64,000 nt of DNA from Erwinia sp. (GTDB lineage: Bacteria; Pseudomonadota; Gammaproteobacteria; Enterobacterales; Enterobacteriaceae). Below, one piece after another: positions 1 through 8,861 of the stretch. The notes beneath the pieces were generated by a model. The model did no database searches, had not been told where the DNA came from, and was given only the letters and a program-made list of their open reading frames with translations. How positions within the stretch are numbered: the first letter of the stretch is position 1; the number at the start of each line of letters is the position of its first letter. Location of the stretch: NCBI GenBank assembly GCA_964016415.1, contig OZ024666.1, positions 3,143,310 through 3,207,309 on the forward strand. The letters run 5' to 3'. A program made the translations under genes and the position numbers.

Positions 1-722
1 GAAGAGAAAACTTTACTGATCTGTTCAGAGACAGCACGACCATCAACATTACCTACCACATAAAGTGTCATCGCATCGGGGGTGTACCATTGATGGTAAA
101 ACGCCTTCAACTTTTCAATGTCGACCGCTCCGCTGATCGCCGCCCGCGGATCATGCCCTGATAGCGTTGACCCTTTCAGACGGTAGCGCCACCATGCATC
201 CCCGGGATTGGCCGGCCAGCTGGCAACCGGGTCCGTGGTGTGCAATGCCAGAGACGCGGTTTCTACACTGATCTTTATATCACCAGCGGTGCCTGCCAGC
301 CAGTTAAATGCTTCTTTTATCGTCTCAGGCCGATTATTCGCCAGGCTGTATGAGTAGAGAGTATAGTCGTAAGAGGTGATGGCTGGCGGATGAGGCCTGT
401 CGGGATCAATGCCCTGCTGCCATAATGTACGTAACTGTGCGCTGTCGAGTCGGGTGCTCTCCAGCAATGCAATACGAGGTAACAGATGGCTAAACCCCAA
501 CTGCTGAGGGCTCTCTGCCAGCGATCCGGTGTTAATCACCAGCCTGATTTGAACGCGATCACTCGGTCGCTGTGGTGTGGTTAATACCTGCCAGCTAAAA
601 CCGTTATTAAGTTTACCCTGCTGCCAGGCAGGATCGGGTTGCAGCGTTTCTGCCCGCGCAACTATACTGATAATCGCAAGGATTATGCCCCCCAGCCAAT
701 AACGCACTCTGGTAACCTGCAT
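1..722 (-). CDS. yhjJ: YhjJ, M16-family peptidase-like periplasmic protein (C-terminus outside window)
   Basis: This is the N-terminal 240 residues of a protein that continues beyond base 1. It begins MQVTRVRYWLGG, followed by a hydrophobic stretch ending near ARA, which looks like a Sec signal peptide, so the product should be periplasmic. The mature start LQPDPAWQQGKLNNGF and the segment VLTTPQRPSDR closely resemble E. coli YhjJ, a member of the insulinase (M16) family. The M16 zinc motif HxxEH is not kept: the matching segment reads FSHLLPRIAL, as in other YhjJ proteins, so peptidase activity is doubtful. The start at 722 was chosen because the signal peptide begins there. Its neighbour on the same strand is the HmsP-like gene, as in E. 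coli, where dctA lies between; dctA is absent here. Confidence 0.85.
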   Translation of the reverse strand, partial: MQVTRVRYWLGGIILAIISIVARAETLQPDPAWQQGKLNNGFSWQVLTTPQRPSDRVQIRLVINTGSLAESPQQLGFSHLLPRIALLESTRLDSAQLRTLWQQGIDPDRPHPPAITSYDYTLYSYSLANNRPETIKEAFNWLAGTAGDIKISVETASLALHTTDPVASWPANPGDAWWRYRLKGSTLSGHDPRAAISGAVDIEKLKAFYHQWYTPDAMTLYVVGNVDGRAVSEQISKVFS

Positions 723-962
723 GTATACCCCTGATCAATTTACTCGCTAAAAATGCCCGCCATCGTATCACGCGGACACGGCAATTAATGCTTAGACCAC
801 ACTGCCTCCCGGATGTCCCATCACGAGGGCAATAATTTATTAGTACTTTTCCGGCTGATGCCGCCGTCGCAGCAACGCTGACCAGCTGCATCGAAGCGAA
901 ACTCACCACAGACACAGACAGCATAACACTTCCGGCAACGGTGGCTTTAGGCAGGCAACCCG

Positions 963-2471
963 TTACACGGCTGACTCACCCACCGATGAATCAGGAAAAT
1001 AGCGCTCAGTAAACGCCGGTATACTGAGAGGTGAACCACAATAAGCACCGCTGGCGTAGATGACTCCATGCGACCGCAGCAGTGCTTCGTCCTCTGCACT
1101 GTCAACATGCGTCACCATCAGAGCCAGCACCAGTTTATTGGCAAGTTCGCTCAGCAATTGTAACGCAGTAAGAGAGCGATTTATTTTTGTTAAATCAACT
1201 TTCAACTGCCCGGCAGCAGGCAGTGTGGCATTGATGAGGCCGGTTACACTGAGATTTTCTGTTGCATCGCTGTTGAGCATCAGCGTTACGCCGGCCTGTT
1301 TCAGGCCTTTTAATATGTCAGGAGAAACCGATAACGCCTGGAGATCCGTTTCCAGCACCAGTGAAGAGGGAGCCATATCACCCACGCTCAGGCGCTCCTG
1401 CAGATGCGACAACAACCCCGCCGAGGCTAATACTGCGGGGGGAATGTCGAGATAGAGCGCTAAGCCAATCTGTGTTTTCTGCCACACGGCTAATCGGTCA
1501 CAGCAGCTGTCCACCATCCAGAACCATAAGGGTGCCATCTCTTCACCTGCGGGGATGGCTCTGTCATCCGGTAACAATTGTTCGCCTTGCAGCCCTGGTA
1601 ACGCAAGATGTACTTGCGCCCCGGCAAGATGCCCGTCACGCAAATCAATGCGTGGAGAGAGTTTGAGTGTTAACGATGCTGACAATAATAGCGTTAACAT
1701 TTCGTTGCGTGAAAGTGCTTCATTCTGCTGATACAAGATATCAGATTGGGAGACGGTTAATTTGCTGCTACGCAATAAGTTAACCGTACGTTGATTACGA
1801 TTATAACTGCGTACCAGCATACCCAACTCATCGTTAGCATGCCCTGCGGGGATCACGAACTGATGCGATGTGATCGCTTCAGGGGGCAGTGCTTGTAACT
1901 CATTAGCCAGACGTCTCAATGGCCTGATCATCAGTTTATTGATACACCAGCTCAACGCTATTGATAGAATCAGAACCAACAACAGATAAGCTGTCACCAT
2001 CGTCGCGACGGTACTCAGGATAAACGTATAGATACGTGCTGAATCCGCCTGCAGAACAAGTAATGCCATCGGTTTCGGCGTTGCGGGTTGCAATGAATAA
2101 AGCGGAACAGTAATAGTGACGGGTAATCGCAAAAGATTCGCGGCCAACGCTGGCACCGGTTTGCTCACCCGATAACGCCGCTGTAAGACCTGGACGCCTC
2201 CCGGTAACTGTACTTCTGCCGTTGCGACAATGCCGGAGGTTTTCAACGCATCGAGGATCTCACCAGCCTGATTGATATCAGTATTAAACAGTGCCAGTGA
2301 GAGTGGCTGACGGAGAGAGTGTGCCATTAGTTCCATCTGCTGTGCGTAATCCACCCTGCGCTGCTGCACAAAATGAAATACCTGAGTAACGACAAACACG
2401 GCAACGAAGATCATCACCACAACTACGCTGATGACCATCTGCTTTATGGTTAATGAGCGGCTGACACGCAA
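963..2471 (-). CDS. HmsP/YhjK-like membrane protein with degenerate EAL domain and no GGDEF domain
   Basis: The first ~190 residues match E. coli YhjK (HmsP/PdeK) well: a start LRVSRSLTIKQM, a first transmembrane helix, a periplasmic CHASE-like segment, a second helix (residues ~165-190) and a HAMP linker ending in GMLVRSYNRNQ. The usual GGDEF domain is then missing. The C-terminal ~260 residues keep the outline of an EAL domain, but the active-site motifs are gone: EAL reads QVH, LEVTE reads LETDL and DDFG reads NSDAT. The length is 502 residues against about 650 for HmsP. I place the start at a TTG codon at 2471, because the homologous N-terminus begins there and a GGAG lies 6 bases upstream. 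It is unlikely to be a c-di-GMP phosphodiesterase; a sensing or scaffolding role is possible, or it is a decaying gene. Confidence 0.75.
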   Translation of the reverse strand: MRVSRSLTIKQMVISVVVVMIFVAVFVVTQVFHFVQQRRVDYAQQMELMAHSLRQPLSLALFNTDINQAGEILDALKTSGIVATAEVQLPGGVQVLQRRYRVSKPVPALAANLLRLPVTITVPLYSLQPATPKPMALLVLQADSARIYTFILSTVATMVTAYLLLVLILSIALSWCINKLMIRPLRRLANELQALPPEAITSHQFVIPAGHANDELGMLVRSYNRNQRTVNLLRSSKLTVSQSDILYQQNEALSRNEMLTLLLSASLTLKLSPRIDLRDGHLAGAQVHLALPGLQGEQLLPDDRAIPAGEEMAPLWFWMVDSCCDRLAVWQKTQIGLALYLDIPPAVLASAGLLSHLQERLSVGDMAPSSLVLETDLQALSVSPDILKGLKQAGVTLMLNSDATENLSVTGLINATLPAAGQLKVDLTKINRSLTALQLLSELANKLVLALMVTHVDSAEDEALLRSHGVIYASGAYCGSPLSIPAFTERYFPDSSVGESAV

Positions 2472-2593
2472 ACCTGTTCTCCAACATCCTGTAGTGGGCA
2501 TTCCGAGTATACCTGATGAATACCGCTTGTTAAGTCTTCCTGTCCTCGATCGTTCACTGCCAGGGCGTCATCGAACATCACCTGTCTCAGCCA

Positions 2594-2621
2594 TCGTCAA
2601 CATCCTGTCCGATGTTGACGA
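2594..2621. terminator. Perfect 11-bp stem-loop after dppF
   Basis: TCGTCAACATC and its exact reverse complement flank a 6-base loop. It sits 12 bases past the dppF stop codon, between the dpp operon and the HmsP-like gene. There is no T-run on either strand, so a classical intrinsic terminator is not certain; it may instead protect the 3' end of the dpp mRNA. Confidence 0.45.
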
Positions 2622-2632
2622 CTCGCTGATAA

Positions 2633-3640
2633 TCAACATACCGTCAACTGTTGCTCTTCTTTGTCAACAGCAAAGCATGCAATTTGCTGATCGGCATGGG
2701 TTTTAAGCTCCGGACGATGGAGCGTACAAGGTGCAAACCGATGCTGACAACGGGCATTAAAAGCACACCCCGGGGGTGGATTAAGTGGGCTCGGCAACTC
2801 ACCGGTTAATTTGATCCGCGGGCGGCGCTGATCCGGGTTCAGGCGAGGAGTCGCTGAAAGCAGCGCCTGAGTATAAGGATGACGGGGATGAGAGAAGATA
2901 GCCTGCTTGCTACCGCTTTCGACACAGCGTCCGAGATACATAACCATCACGTCATCAGCAATATGTTCAACCACTGACAAATCATGCGAGATGAAGATGT
3001 AAGATAAGCCCATTTCTTGTTGCAAATCCATCATCAGATTAAGCACCTGAGCTCGCACTGAGACATCCAGTGCTGAGACGGGTTCATCAGCAATCAGCAC
3101 ATCCGGCTCAAGCATCAATCCTCGGGCAATAGCAATACGTTGCCGTTGTCCGCCTGAAAACATATGGGGATAACGATCGTAGTGCTCTGTTTTCAACCCT
3201 ACTTTGGCCATCATTTCCAGCACTTTTTCACGCCGCTCTGCCGCGCTCAGTGATGTATTGATCAGCAAGGGTTCACCTAAAATTTGCCCGATTTTTTTTC
3301 GTGGGTTAAGTGAAGCATAAGGGTTCTGAAACACAATCTGGATTTTCTGACGTCGCAGTTTTTGTGCCTGTGGATCAGGCTGCAACAAATCTTCCCCCTG
3401 ATAAAACAGCTGCCCGGCACTGGGTGTTTCTATCATGGTCAGCAGACGCCCGAGTGTCGATTTACCGCAACCAGACTCGCCAACGACAGCAAGCGTTTTA
3501 CCGCGTTCCAGGGTAAAAGAGACACCATCAAGCGCTTTAACCTGTTTTTCTTCGCCGAATAATCCTTTTTTTACCGGATAATATTTTTTTAAATCGATCG
3601 CCTGCATCAGCAGCGCTGAGGATTGTTTTTCAGGCTTCAT
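2633..3640 (-). CDS. dppF: Dipeptide ABC transporter ATP-binding subunit DppF
   Basis: One of the two ATPases of the inner-membrane dipeptide (and haem) importer DppABCDF. Visible motifs are Walker [10 protein letters not shown], the signature [14 protein letters not shown], Walker B VLIADEP and the C-terminal oligopeptide-transporter domain with GCAFNARC. The 335-residue length and sequence match E. coli DppF. I start at ATG 3640 (MKPEKQ) because GGGAGA lies 7 bases upstream; an upstream alternative start is possible. The gene overlaps dppD by 11 bases, which points to translational coupling. It is the last gene of the operon. Confidence 0.95.
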   Translation of the reverse strand: MKPEKQSSALLMQAIDLKKYYPVKKGLFGEEKQVKALDGVSFTLERGKTLAVVGESGCGKSTLGRLLTMIETPSAGQLFYQGEDLLQPDPQAQKLRRQKIQIVFQNPYASLNPRKKIGQILGEPLLINTSLSAAERREKVLEMMAKVGLKTEHYDRYPHMFSGGQRQRIAIARGLMLEPDVLIADEPVSALDVSVRAQVLNLMMDLQQEMGLSYIFISHDLSVVEHIADDVMVMYLGRCVESGSKQAIFSHPRHPYTQALLSATPRLNPDQRRPRIKLTGELPSPLNPPPGCAFNARCQHRFAPCTLHRPELKTHADQQIACFAVDKEEQQLTVC

Positions 3641-4619
3641 AGCGAGGTCTCCCGGCATCATCTAAAGGAAAATGGCATTTTGACTGACGTCCACCAGCGA
3701 CAGCACGCAGCGCAGGTTCTTCATTACGACAACGATCACTGACATAAGGGCAGCGCGGATTCAACAAACACCCGCGAGGTCGATCATACTTACCGGGAAC
3801 TACACCAGGCAGTGAGGCAAGCCTCGCTTTATCAGCGGCAAATTCAGGCAGTGCTCGCAGTAATGCCTGGGTATAGGGGTGACGAGGCGCTCGAAATATC
3901 TCCTCAGCTTTACCTGTTTCAACCACTTGTCCGGCATACATCACGATGATATGTCGTGCCGCCTCAGCGACTAATGCCAGGTCATGTGTTATCAAAATCA
4001 GAGCCATGTTCTCTTTGCGCTGCAGCTCAAGCAGCAATTCAATGATTTGTGCCTGAATGGTGACATCCAGCGCTGTAGTTGGCTCATCAGCGATTAACAA
4101 TCGGGGACGACAGGCGATAGCCATCGCTATCATCACCCGCTGACTCATTCCTCCCGACAACTGGTGTGGGTAAACAGCAAGACGTGAAGCGGGATCGGGA
4201 ATGCCAACTTGCGTTAGCAGGTCGATTGCACGTTGATAACGGGTTTTTTTATTACCCCCCTGATGGACTTTAATCGCCTCCATAATCTGAAACCCGACGG
4301 TATAGCATGGATTCAGACTGGTCATCGGGTCCTGAAATATCATTGCAACGTCGGCACCTACCAGTTTACGTCGCTGTTTTTCTGACAGCTGTTGCAAGTC
4401 CTGTCCGTCAAACGCCATCTGTTTCGCCATCACTTTACCGGGATAGTCAATCAATCCCATGATCGCCAGTGAACTGACTGATTTGCCGGAGCCTGATTCA
4501 CCGACGATGCCAACTACTTCACCTTGTTCAACCTGGTAACTAATACGATCTACAGCACGAAACGGTGTCTTTTCATCACCAAAGTGCACCGACAGTTCGT
4601 CTATTGTTAATAATGCCAT
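3630..4619 (-). CDS. dppD: Dipeptide ABC transporter ATP-binding subunit DppD
   Basis: Second ATPase of the dipeptide importer, 329 residues (E. coli 327). It carries Walker A GESGSGKS, the Q-loop in [11 protein letters not shown], signature [15 protein letters not shown], Walker [13 protein letters not shown] and a C-terminal Cys-containing segment [15 protein letters not shown]. The latter is typical of oligopeptide-type ATPases, some of which bind an iron-sulfur cluster there. It lies 11 bases from dppC and overlaps dppF. Confidence 0.95.
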   Translation of the reverse strand: MALLTIDELSVHFGDEKTPFRAVDRISYQVEQGEVVGIVGESGSGKSVSSLAIMGLIDYPGKVMAKQMAFDGQDLQQLSEKQRRKLVGADVAMIFQDPMTSLNPCYTVGFQIMEAIKVHQGGNKKTRYQRAIDLLTQVGIPDPASRLAVYPHQLSGGMSQRVMIAMAIACRPRLLIADEPTTALDVTIQAQIIELLLELQRKENMALILITHDLALVAEAARHIIVMYAGQVVETGKAEEIFRAPRHPYTQALLRALPEFAADKARLASLPGVVPGKYDRPRGCLLNPRCPYVSDRCRNEEPALRAVAGGRQSKCHFPLDDAGRPRYEA

Positions 4620-4630
4620 CGGTGGCCTCT

Positions 4631-5533
4631 CTACTGCTTGAGTTTCGGGTCAAGGGCATCGCGTAAGCCATCACCCATAAGATTAAATGCAAGTACGGTC
4701 AGCAGGATAGTCAGTCCAGGGAACGTCACTACCCACCATGCACTCTGTGCAAATTGCAGCACATCAGAAAGCATGGTGCCCCATTCTGGCGTAGGAGGCT
4801 GTGCTCCCATTCCCAGGAAACCCAGTGCCGCCATATCCAGAATGGCGTTAGAAAAACCTAATGAGGCCTGGACGATTAAAGGTGCCAGACAGTTAGGTAG
4901 GATGTTGATAAACATCTGACGCATTGCACCTGCACCTGCGACACGCGAAGCAGTGACGTAATCACGGTTTACTTCCACCATCACCGCAGAGCGTGTCAGA
5001 CGGATATAATGCGGGAGTGCAACAAATGTCAGCGCAATGGAAGCATTGACTATCGACGGGCCGAAAATTGCCACCAACACCAGCGCCAGAAGCAGGCTGG
5101 GCAAGGCGAGCATGATATCAACCACACGCATGATAGCGGAGTCAGTCACTCCCCCCATATAACCAGCGAGCAGCCCGAAGATCATCCCCAGCACCATGGA
5201 GAGCACAACAACCAGACAGCCCACCAATAATGACAAGCGTGCGCCATACATTAAGCGGGAAAGCACATCACGCCCGACATCGTCGGTACCGAGGATAAAT
5301 TTCCAGCTTCCTCCTTCCATCCAGACCGGCGGACAAAGCAGAGCATCACGGAACTGCTCTGCAGGTGCATGCGGAGCAACAACATTAGCAAATATCGCCA
5401 CGAGGAATATTAGGGTGATATAGACAAAACCAATTACCGCACCTTTGTTGCGGGTAAAATAGTGCCAGAACTCCTGAAATGGGGTCATGGGCTTCGGTGC
5501 AGCAAGGCTGCTACCTGATTCAGTATTCGACAT
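4631..5533 (-). CDS. dppC: Dipeptide ABC transporter permease DppC
   Basis: Inner-membrane permease with about six transmembrane helices. The N-terminus [18 protein letters not shown], the segment [15 protein letters not shown]-like (here [15 protein letters not shown]) and the EAA-type loop before [15 protein letters not shown] match E. coli DppC (300 residues). I start at ATG 5533 (MSNTESG), which gives 300 residues; a TTG two codons upstream is less likely. It is separated from dppB by only 9 bases. Confidence 0.94.
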   Translation of the reverse strand: MSNTESGSSLAAPKPMTPFQEFWHYFTRNKGAVIGFVYITLIFLVAIFANVVAPHAPAEQFRDALLCPPVWMEGGSWKFILGTDDVGRDVLSRLMYGARLSLLVGCLVVVLSMVLGMIFGLLAGYMGGVTDSAIMRVVDIMLALPSLLLALVLVAIFGPSIVNASIALTFVALPHYIRLTRSAVMVEVNRDYVTASRVAGAGAMRQMFINILPNCLAPLIVQASLGFSNAILDMAALGFLGMGAQPPTPEWGTMLSDVLQFAQSAWWVVTFPGLTILLTVLAFNLMGDGLRDALDPKLKQ

Positions 5534-5542
5534 GCCCAACCC

Positions 5543-6565
5543 TTACTTGTTATGACTAATGCGCGGATTTATCACGCCGTAAAGCAGATCAACCAGCAAA
5601 TTGACGAGAATAATCAAAATGGCCACCATCAGTACGCCGCCCTGAACCACCGGGTAATCACGGCGCTGCAACGCATCAATCAGCCAACGCCCAAGCCCTG
5701 GCCAGGAAAAGATGGTTTCTGTCAGAATAGCGCCTGCCAGCATTGTCCCAACCTGCAAACCTACCACGGTCACCACCGAGAGCATTGCGTTACGCAGCGC
5801 ATGCACGACAATCACTCGCATACGCGTCAGACCTTTGGCTCGCGCGGTACGGATGTAATCCTCACCGAGGACTTCAAGCATTGAAGAGCGGGTCATACGA
5901 ACAATCACCGCCAGCGGAATAGTACCAAGCACAACCGCCGGCAGAATCATATGCATCACAGCGTCTTTAAAATCACCCGGTTCTCCCCAGATCAGCGTAT
6001 CAATCAGCATAAAACCAGTTAAGGGATGGCTGTCATCGAGGAAAATAGTATCGCTGATTCGACCTGATACCGGGGTCAGATTGAGGTGTACAGAAACCAG
6101 CATGATCAACATCATGCCCCACCAGAAAATCGGCATTGAGTAGCCAGTTAACGAAATACCTACTGCTGTATGATCAAATACAGAGCCGCGTTTCACTGCA
6201 GCCAGTACCCCCACCGGGATTCCTACCACGATAGCAAACAACATCGCGCACATGCCCAACTCAAGCGTGGCGATAAAACGTGGTACGAACTCATCCCATA
6301 CCGGGAGCTGGCTCTTCAACGATGTACCTAAATCACCATTGACAAGAATACCGTGCAGGTAAGCGATATACTGCTGCCAGAGAGGCTTATCTAATCCCAT
6401 CTGAGCGAGTAATTCAGCATGTCGTTCGGCGGAGATTCCGCGCTCGCCAGCCATGATAAGTACCGGATCACCGGGGATCATATGGACAAACGCGAAAGTT
6501 AAAAGGGTAATTCCAATGAACGTTGGCACCACAAGGGCCAGACGTCGGAATATGAACTGCAACAT
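5543..6565 (-). CDS. dppB: Dipeptide ABC transporter permease DppB
   Basis: Inner-membrane permease, 340 residues (E. coli 339). It starts MLQFIFRRLALVVPTF, followed by GITLLTFAFVHMIPGDP, the hallmark of this permease family. The cytoplasmic EAA-like loop is visible near EDYIRTARAKGLTRMRV. It follows dppA after a 188-base spacer with stem-loops, an arrangement that usually keeps expression of the binding protein above that of the membrane parts. Confidence 0.95.
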   Translation of the reverse strand: MLQFIFRRLALVVPTFIGITLLTFAFVHMIPGDPVLIMAGERGISAERHAELLAQMGLDKPLWQQYIAYLHGILVNGDLGTSLKSQLPVWDEFVPRFIATLELGMCAMLFAIVVGIPVGVLAAVKRGSVFDHTAVGISLTGYSMPIFWWGMMLIMLVSVHLNLTPVSGRISDTIFLDDSHPLTGFMLIDTLIWGEPGDFKDAVMHMILPAVVLGTIPLAVIVRMTRSSMLEVLGEDYIRTARAKGLTRMRVIVVHALRNAMLSVVTVVGLQVGTMLAGAILTETIFSWPGLGRWLIDALQRRDYPVVQGGVLMVAILIILVNLLVDLLYGVINPRISHNK

Positions 6566-6680
6566 AATGCGTAATCTCTGTCAGTTTCCACCACCCTACA
6601 GGCGGGGAAATTATCATTGCTCAATATGCTGTGGAGGTTTGACACTTCCACGACGCCTGTGATCAGCGTCTTCATTTTCA

Positions 6681-6725
6681 TCTGGCCATTAGGCCAGAAA
6701 AAGCACCGGAGGCATCGGCCTCCGG
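6681..6725 (-). terminator. Stem-loops in the dppA-dppB spacer (attenuator)
   Basis: Reading the minus strand after dppA there is an 8-bp GC-rich stem (CCGGAGGC with GCCTCCGG, loop of four) followed by TGCTTTTTC, then a second 7-bp stem (TCTGGCC with GGCCAGA, loop of four). The first has the form of an intrinsic terminator. Partial read-through would lower dppBCDF transcription relative to dppA. Confidence 0.6.
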
Positions 6726-6753
6726 CAACACATCGCGCCCGAACTGGCGAATG

Positions 6754-8364
6754 TTATTCCTGAATATCTACGTTTTCAAAGTGATGCTTACCTAACGGAT
6801 CAACGATGTATCCTGTCACTTTTTTGCTGACAGGTTCGTATACCGTAGAGTGAGCAATAATCAGCGCAGGAGCCTGATCATGCATCATGACCTGAGCCTG
6901 TTTGTAGTACTCAATACGTTTATTGTGGTCAGACTCGGCACGGGCAGGCTGAATTAAATTTTCAAACGGTTTATAGCACCAGCGAGAATAGTTAGAACCG
7001 TCTTTTGCTGCCGCACAGCTAAACAGCGTGGCAAAGAAGTTATCCGGGTCTCCATTATCACCCGTCCAGCCCATCATGACCGTTTGGTGCTCACCGGCTT
7101 TTGCTCGTTTGAGATACTCACCCCATTCGTAGGTCACAATGTTGGCTTTCACACCGACTTTCGCCCAGTCAGCCTGAATCATCTCGGCCATACGACGGGC
7201 ATTCGGGTTATAAGGGCGCTGTACCGGCATAGCCCATAGATCAATCGTGAAGCCCTCAGGCATACCAGCCTCTTTGAGTAATGCTTTTGCCTGTGCAGGA
7301 TCGTAAGGATAATCCTGAACGGCATCATTATAACTCCACATGCTTGGTGGAATCAGGTTTTTCGCAGGTTGCCCGGCACCCTGATAGACCGCTTCAATGA
7401 TCGCTTTTTTATTCACAGCCATTGTTAAGGCCTGACGTACCTTCACGTTATCCAGTGGTTTTTTCTCGGTATTAAACGACAGGTAACCTACGTTTAGTCC
7501 CGGTTTTTCCATCAGGGTAATGTTCTTATCTTCTTTCATGCGTGGAATATCAGCAGGATTCGGGAATGGCATAACCTGACATTCACCTTTCTGCATTTTG
7601 GCATAACGCACTGAGGCATCAGGCGTAATCGAGAACACCAGGCGATCAATTTTTGGCTTAGTACCCCAGAATTGATCAAAGGATTTGTACAGAATGCGTG
7701 AGTCTTTCTGATATTGCAGCAGTTGGAATGGACCAGTTCCCAGCGGGTTCAGGTCAATTTTTTCCGGGGTGCCTGCTTTCATCATTTTGTCGGCATACTC
7801 GGCAGACATAATTGAGGCAAAATCCATACCGAGATCAGCAAGGAACGGGGCTTCCTGACGCGTCAGGATAAAACGAACGGTGTGGTCGTCTACTTTTTCG
7901 ATTTTGGCGATCAACGCCGGCATGTCCATGCCTTCAAAATATTCGTAGCTGCCACCAGAGACTTTGTTATAAGGATTATTTTTGTCCAGCTGACGCTCAA
8001 AGGAGAACACTACATCATCGGCATTAAAATCACGGGTGGGTTTGAAATCTTTGCTGCTTTGCCACTTTACCCCATTACGCAGGTGGAAAGTGTAGATTTT
8101 ACCGTCTTCACTCACATCCCATTTTTCTGCCAGGCCTGGTTGCAGCTCAGTTGTACCGAGTTTGAACTCAACGAGACGATTGTAAATGGGTACCGAGCTG
8201 GCATCATAACTGGTGGAGGAGGTAAATAACTGTGGATTAAATCCTTCCGGTGAGCTTTCAGAACAGAATACCAGGGTTTTTGCCTGTACTCCTGCCGCTA
8301 CACTCAGAGCTGCCAGGGTCAGCCCTATTTTGGCTATCCCACGCTTTCCCAGGGAATGTTTCAT
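6754..8364 (-). CDS. dppA: Periplasmic dipeptide-binding protein DppA
   Basis: Solute-binding protein (family 5) that delivers dipeptides to DppBC and also supports haem uptake and peptide chemotaxis in relatives. The 536 residues match E. coli DppA (535). A signal peptide ends near GVQA before KTLVFCSESSPEGFNP. The GTGPFQLLQYQKDSRI segment and the C-terminal PLGKHHFENV are conserved. A TTGGAG lies about 8 bases before the ATG. The leader just upstream is CA-rich (ATCACCTCACA), the type of site bound by the small RNA GcvB in E. coli and Salmonella; GcvB control here is an inference. Confidence 0.95.
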   Translation of the reverse strand: MKHSLGKRGIAKIGLTLAALSVAAGVQAKTLVFCSESSPEGFNPQLFTSSTSYDASSVPIYNRLVEFKLGTTELQPGLAEKWDVSEDGKIYTFHLRNGVKWQSSKDFKPTRDFNADDVVFSFERQLDKNNPYNKVSGGSYEYFEGMDMPALIAKIEKVDDHTVRFILTRQEAPFLADLGMDFASIMSAEYADKMMKAGTPEKIDLNPLGTGPFQLLQYQKDSRILYKSFDQFWGTKPKIDRLVFSITPDASVRYAKMQKGECQVMPFPNPADIPRMKEDKNITLMEKPGLNVGYLSFNTEKKPLDNVKVRQALTMAVNKKAIIEAVYQGAGQPAKNLIPPSMWSYNDAVQDYPYDPAQAKALLKEAGMPEGFTIDLWAMPVQRPYNPNARRMAEMIQADWAKVGVKANIVTYEWGEYLKRAKAGEHQTVMMGWTGDNGDPDNFFATLFSCAAAKDGSNYSRWCYKPFENLIQPARAESDHNKRIEYYKQAQVMMHDQAPALIIAHSTVYEPVSKKVTGYIVDPLGKHHFENVDIQE

Positions 8365-8552
8365 ACTCTACTCCAATTCATATGTGAGGTGATTAATTCG
8401 TCCAGCTATTCTTTACTGTAGAGCGACGTTGCTGCGCTGTGAGGGTAAAGAGAAATGATGAAAAATGTCCCTTTTCTTACTGAGGTAACAATTTGTCAAC
8501 TGTTACCAGATACGTCAATACAAAGAGAGAGGATTTACATCCAGCCTACCCG

Positions 8553-8621
8553 CAGAACCAGCAGAACCAGCAGAACCAGCAGAACCAGCAGAACCAGCAG
8601 AACCAGCAGAACCAGCAGAAC
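8553..8621. repeat. 9-bp tandem repeat, 7.7 copies
   Basis: The unit CAGAACCAG is repeated seven times without a mismatch and then as a partial copy CAGAAC. The perfect identity shows recent expansion by slippage. It lies about 190 bases upstream of the dppA start on the opposite side of its promoter, and about 240 bases past the end of eptB. The unit is a multiple of three, so copy-number change would not shift a reading frame. Confidence 0.95.
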
Positions 8622-8770
8622 AAAATAAAGAAAAAACCAATAAATTATAGATTAAAAAACCGGTTTTTTATTAAAATTTAGTTTTTCACAATTAAATTCA
8701 ATCGTAATAACGCCATACCGCATCATATCAGTGCATGGCTTAATCGGTAAAAAGATTTTCTTATCTCACA

Positions 8771-8789
8771 AAAAAACCGGCGAATGCCG
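8771..8789 (-). terminator. Possible eptB terminator
   Basis: On the minus strand, CGGC-ATTC-GCCG is followed by G and a run of T residues. The stem is only 4 bp, so the call rests mainly on the T-run and the position 73-91 bases past the eptB stop. Confidence 0.35.
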
Positions 8790-8861
8790 CTTTCGGGAAG
8801 GTAAAACACGGAACCCGTCCTGAAGCTAACAGGCCCGTGTATCACTATGCAGTGTTAAATA

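Larger units (their letters stand above)
8365..8861. other. Intergenic region between dppA and eptB
   Basis: About 500 bases with no convincing gene. It holds the dppA leader and promoter region (8365-8480), the 9-base tandem repeat at 8553-8621, a 16-base A/T-rich palindrome (AAAAAACC then GGTTTTTT, 8654-8669) and a weak terminator for eptB near 8771-8789. The proK tRNA gene found at this position in E. coli was looked for and not seen. A 62-codon frame across the repeat (8493-8681) encodes a run of Asn-Gln-Gln, but it has no good ribosome binding site and I do not call it a gene. Confidence 0.6.

Noticed and set aside
613-924. 103-codon open frame on the minus strand overlapping the yhjJ start
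   Set aside because: No recognisable protein family, overlaps a well-supported gene in another frame and has no clear ribosome binding site; a dctA remnant was considered but no match was seen.
8553-8621. CRISPR-like array
   Set aside because: Units are 9 bases in direct tandem without spacers, so it is a minisatellite.
8493-8681. 62-codon frame encoding Asn-Gln-Gln repeats
   Set aside because: It exists only because the 9-base repeat is free of stops in this frame; no good ribosome binding site and no conserved flanks.
8365-8861. proK tRNA gene expected between dppA and eptB
   Set aside because: No cloverleaf-like sequence or tRNA-Pro signature was seen here.
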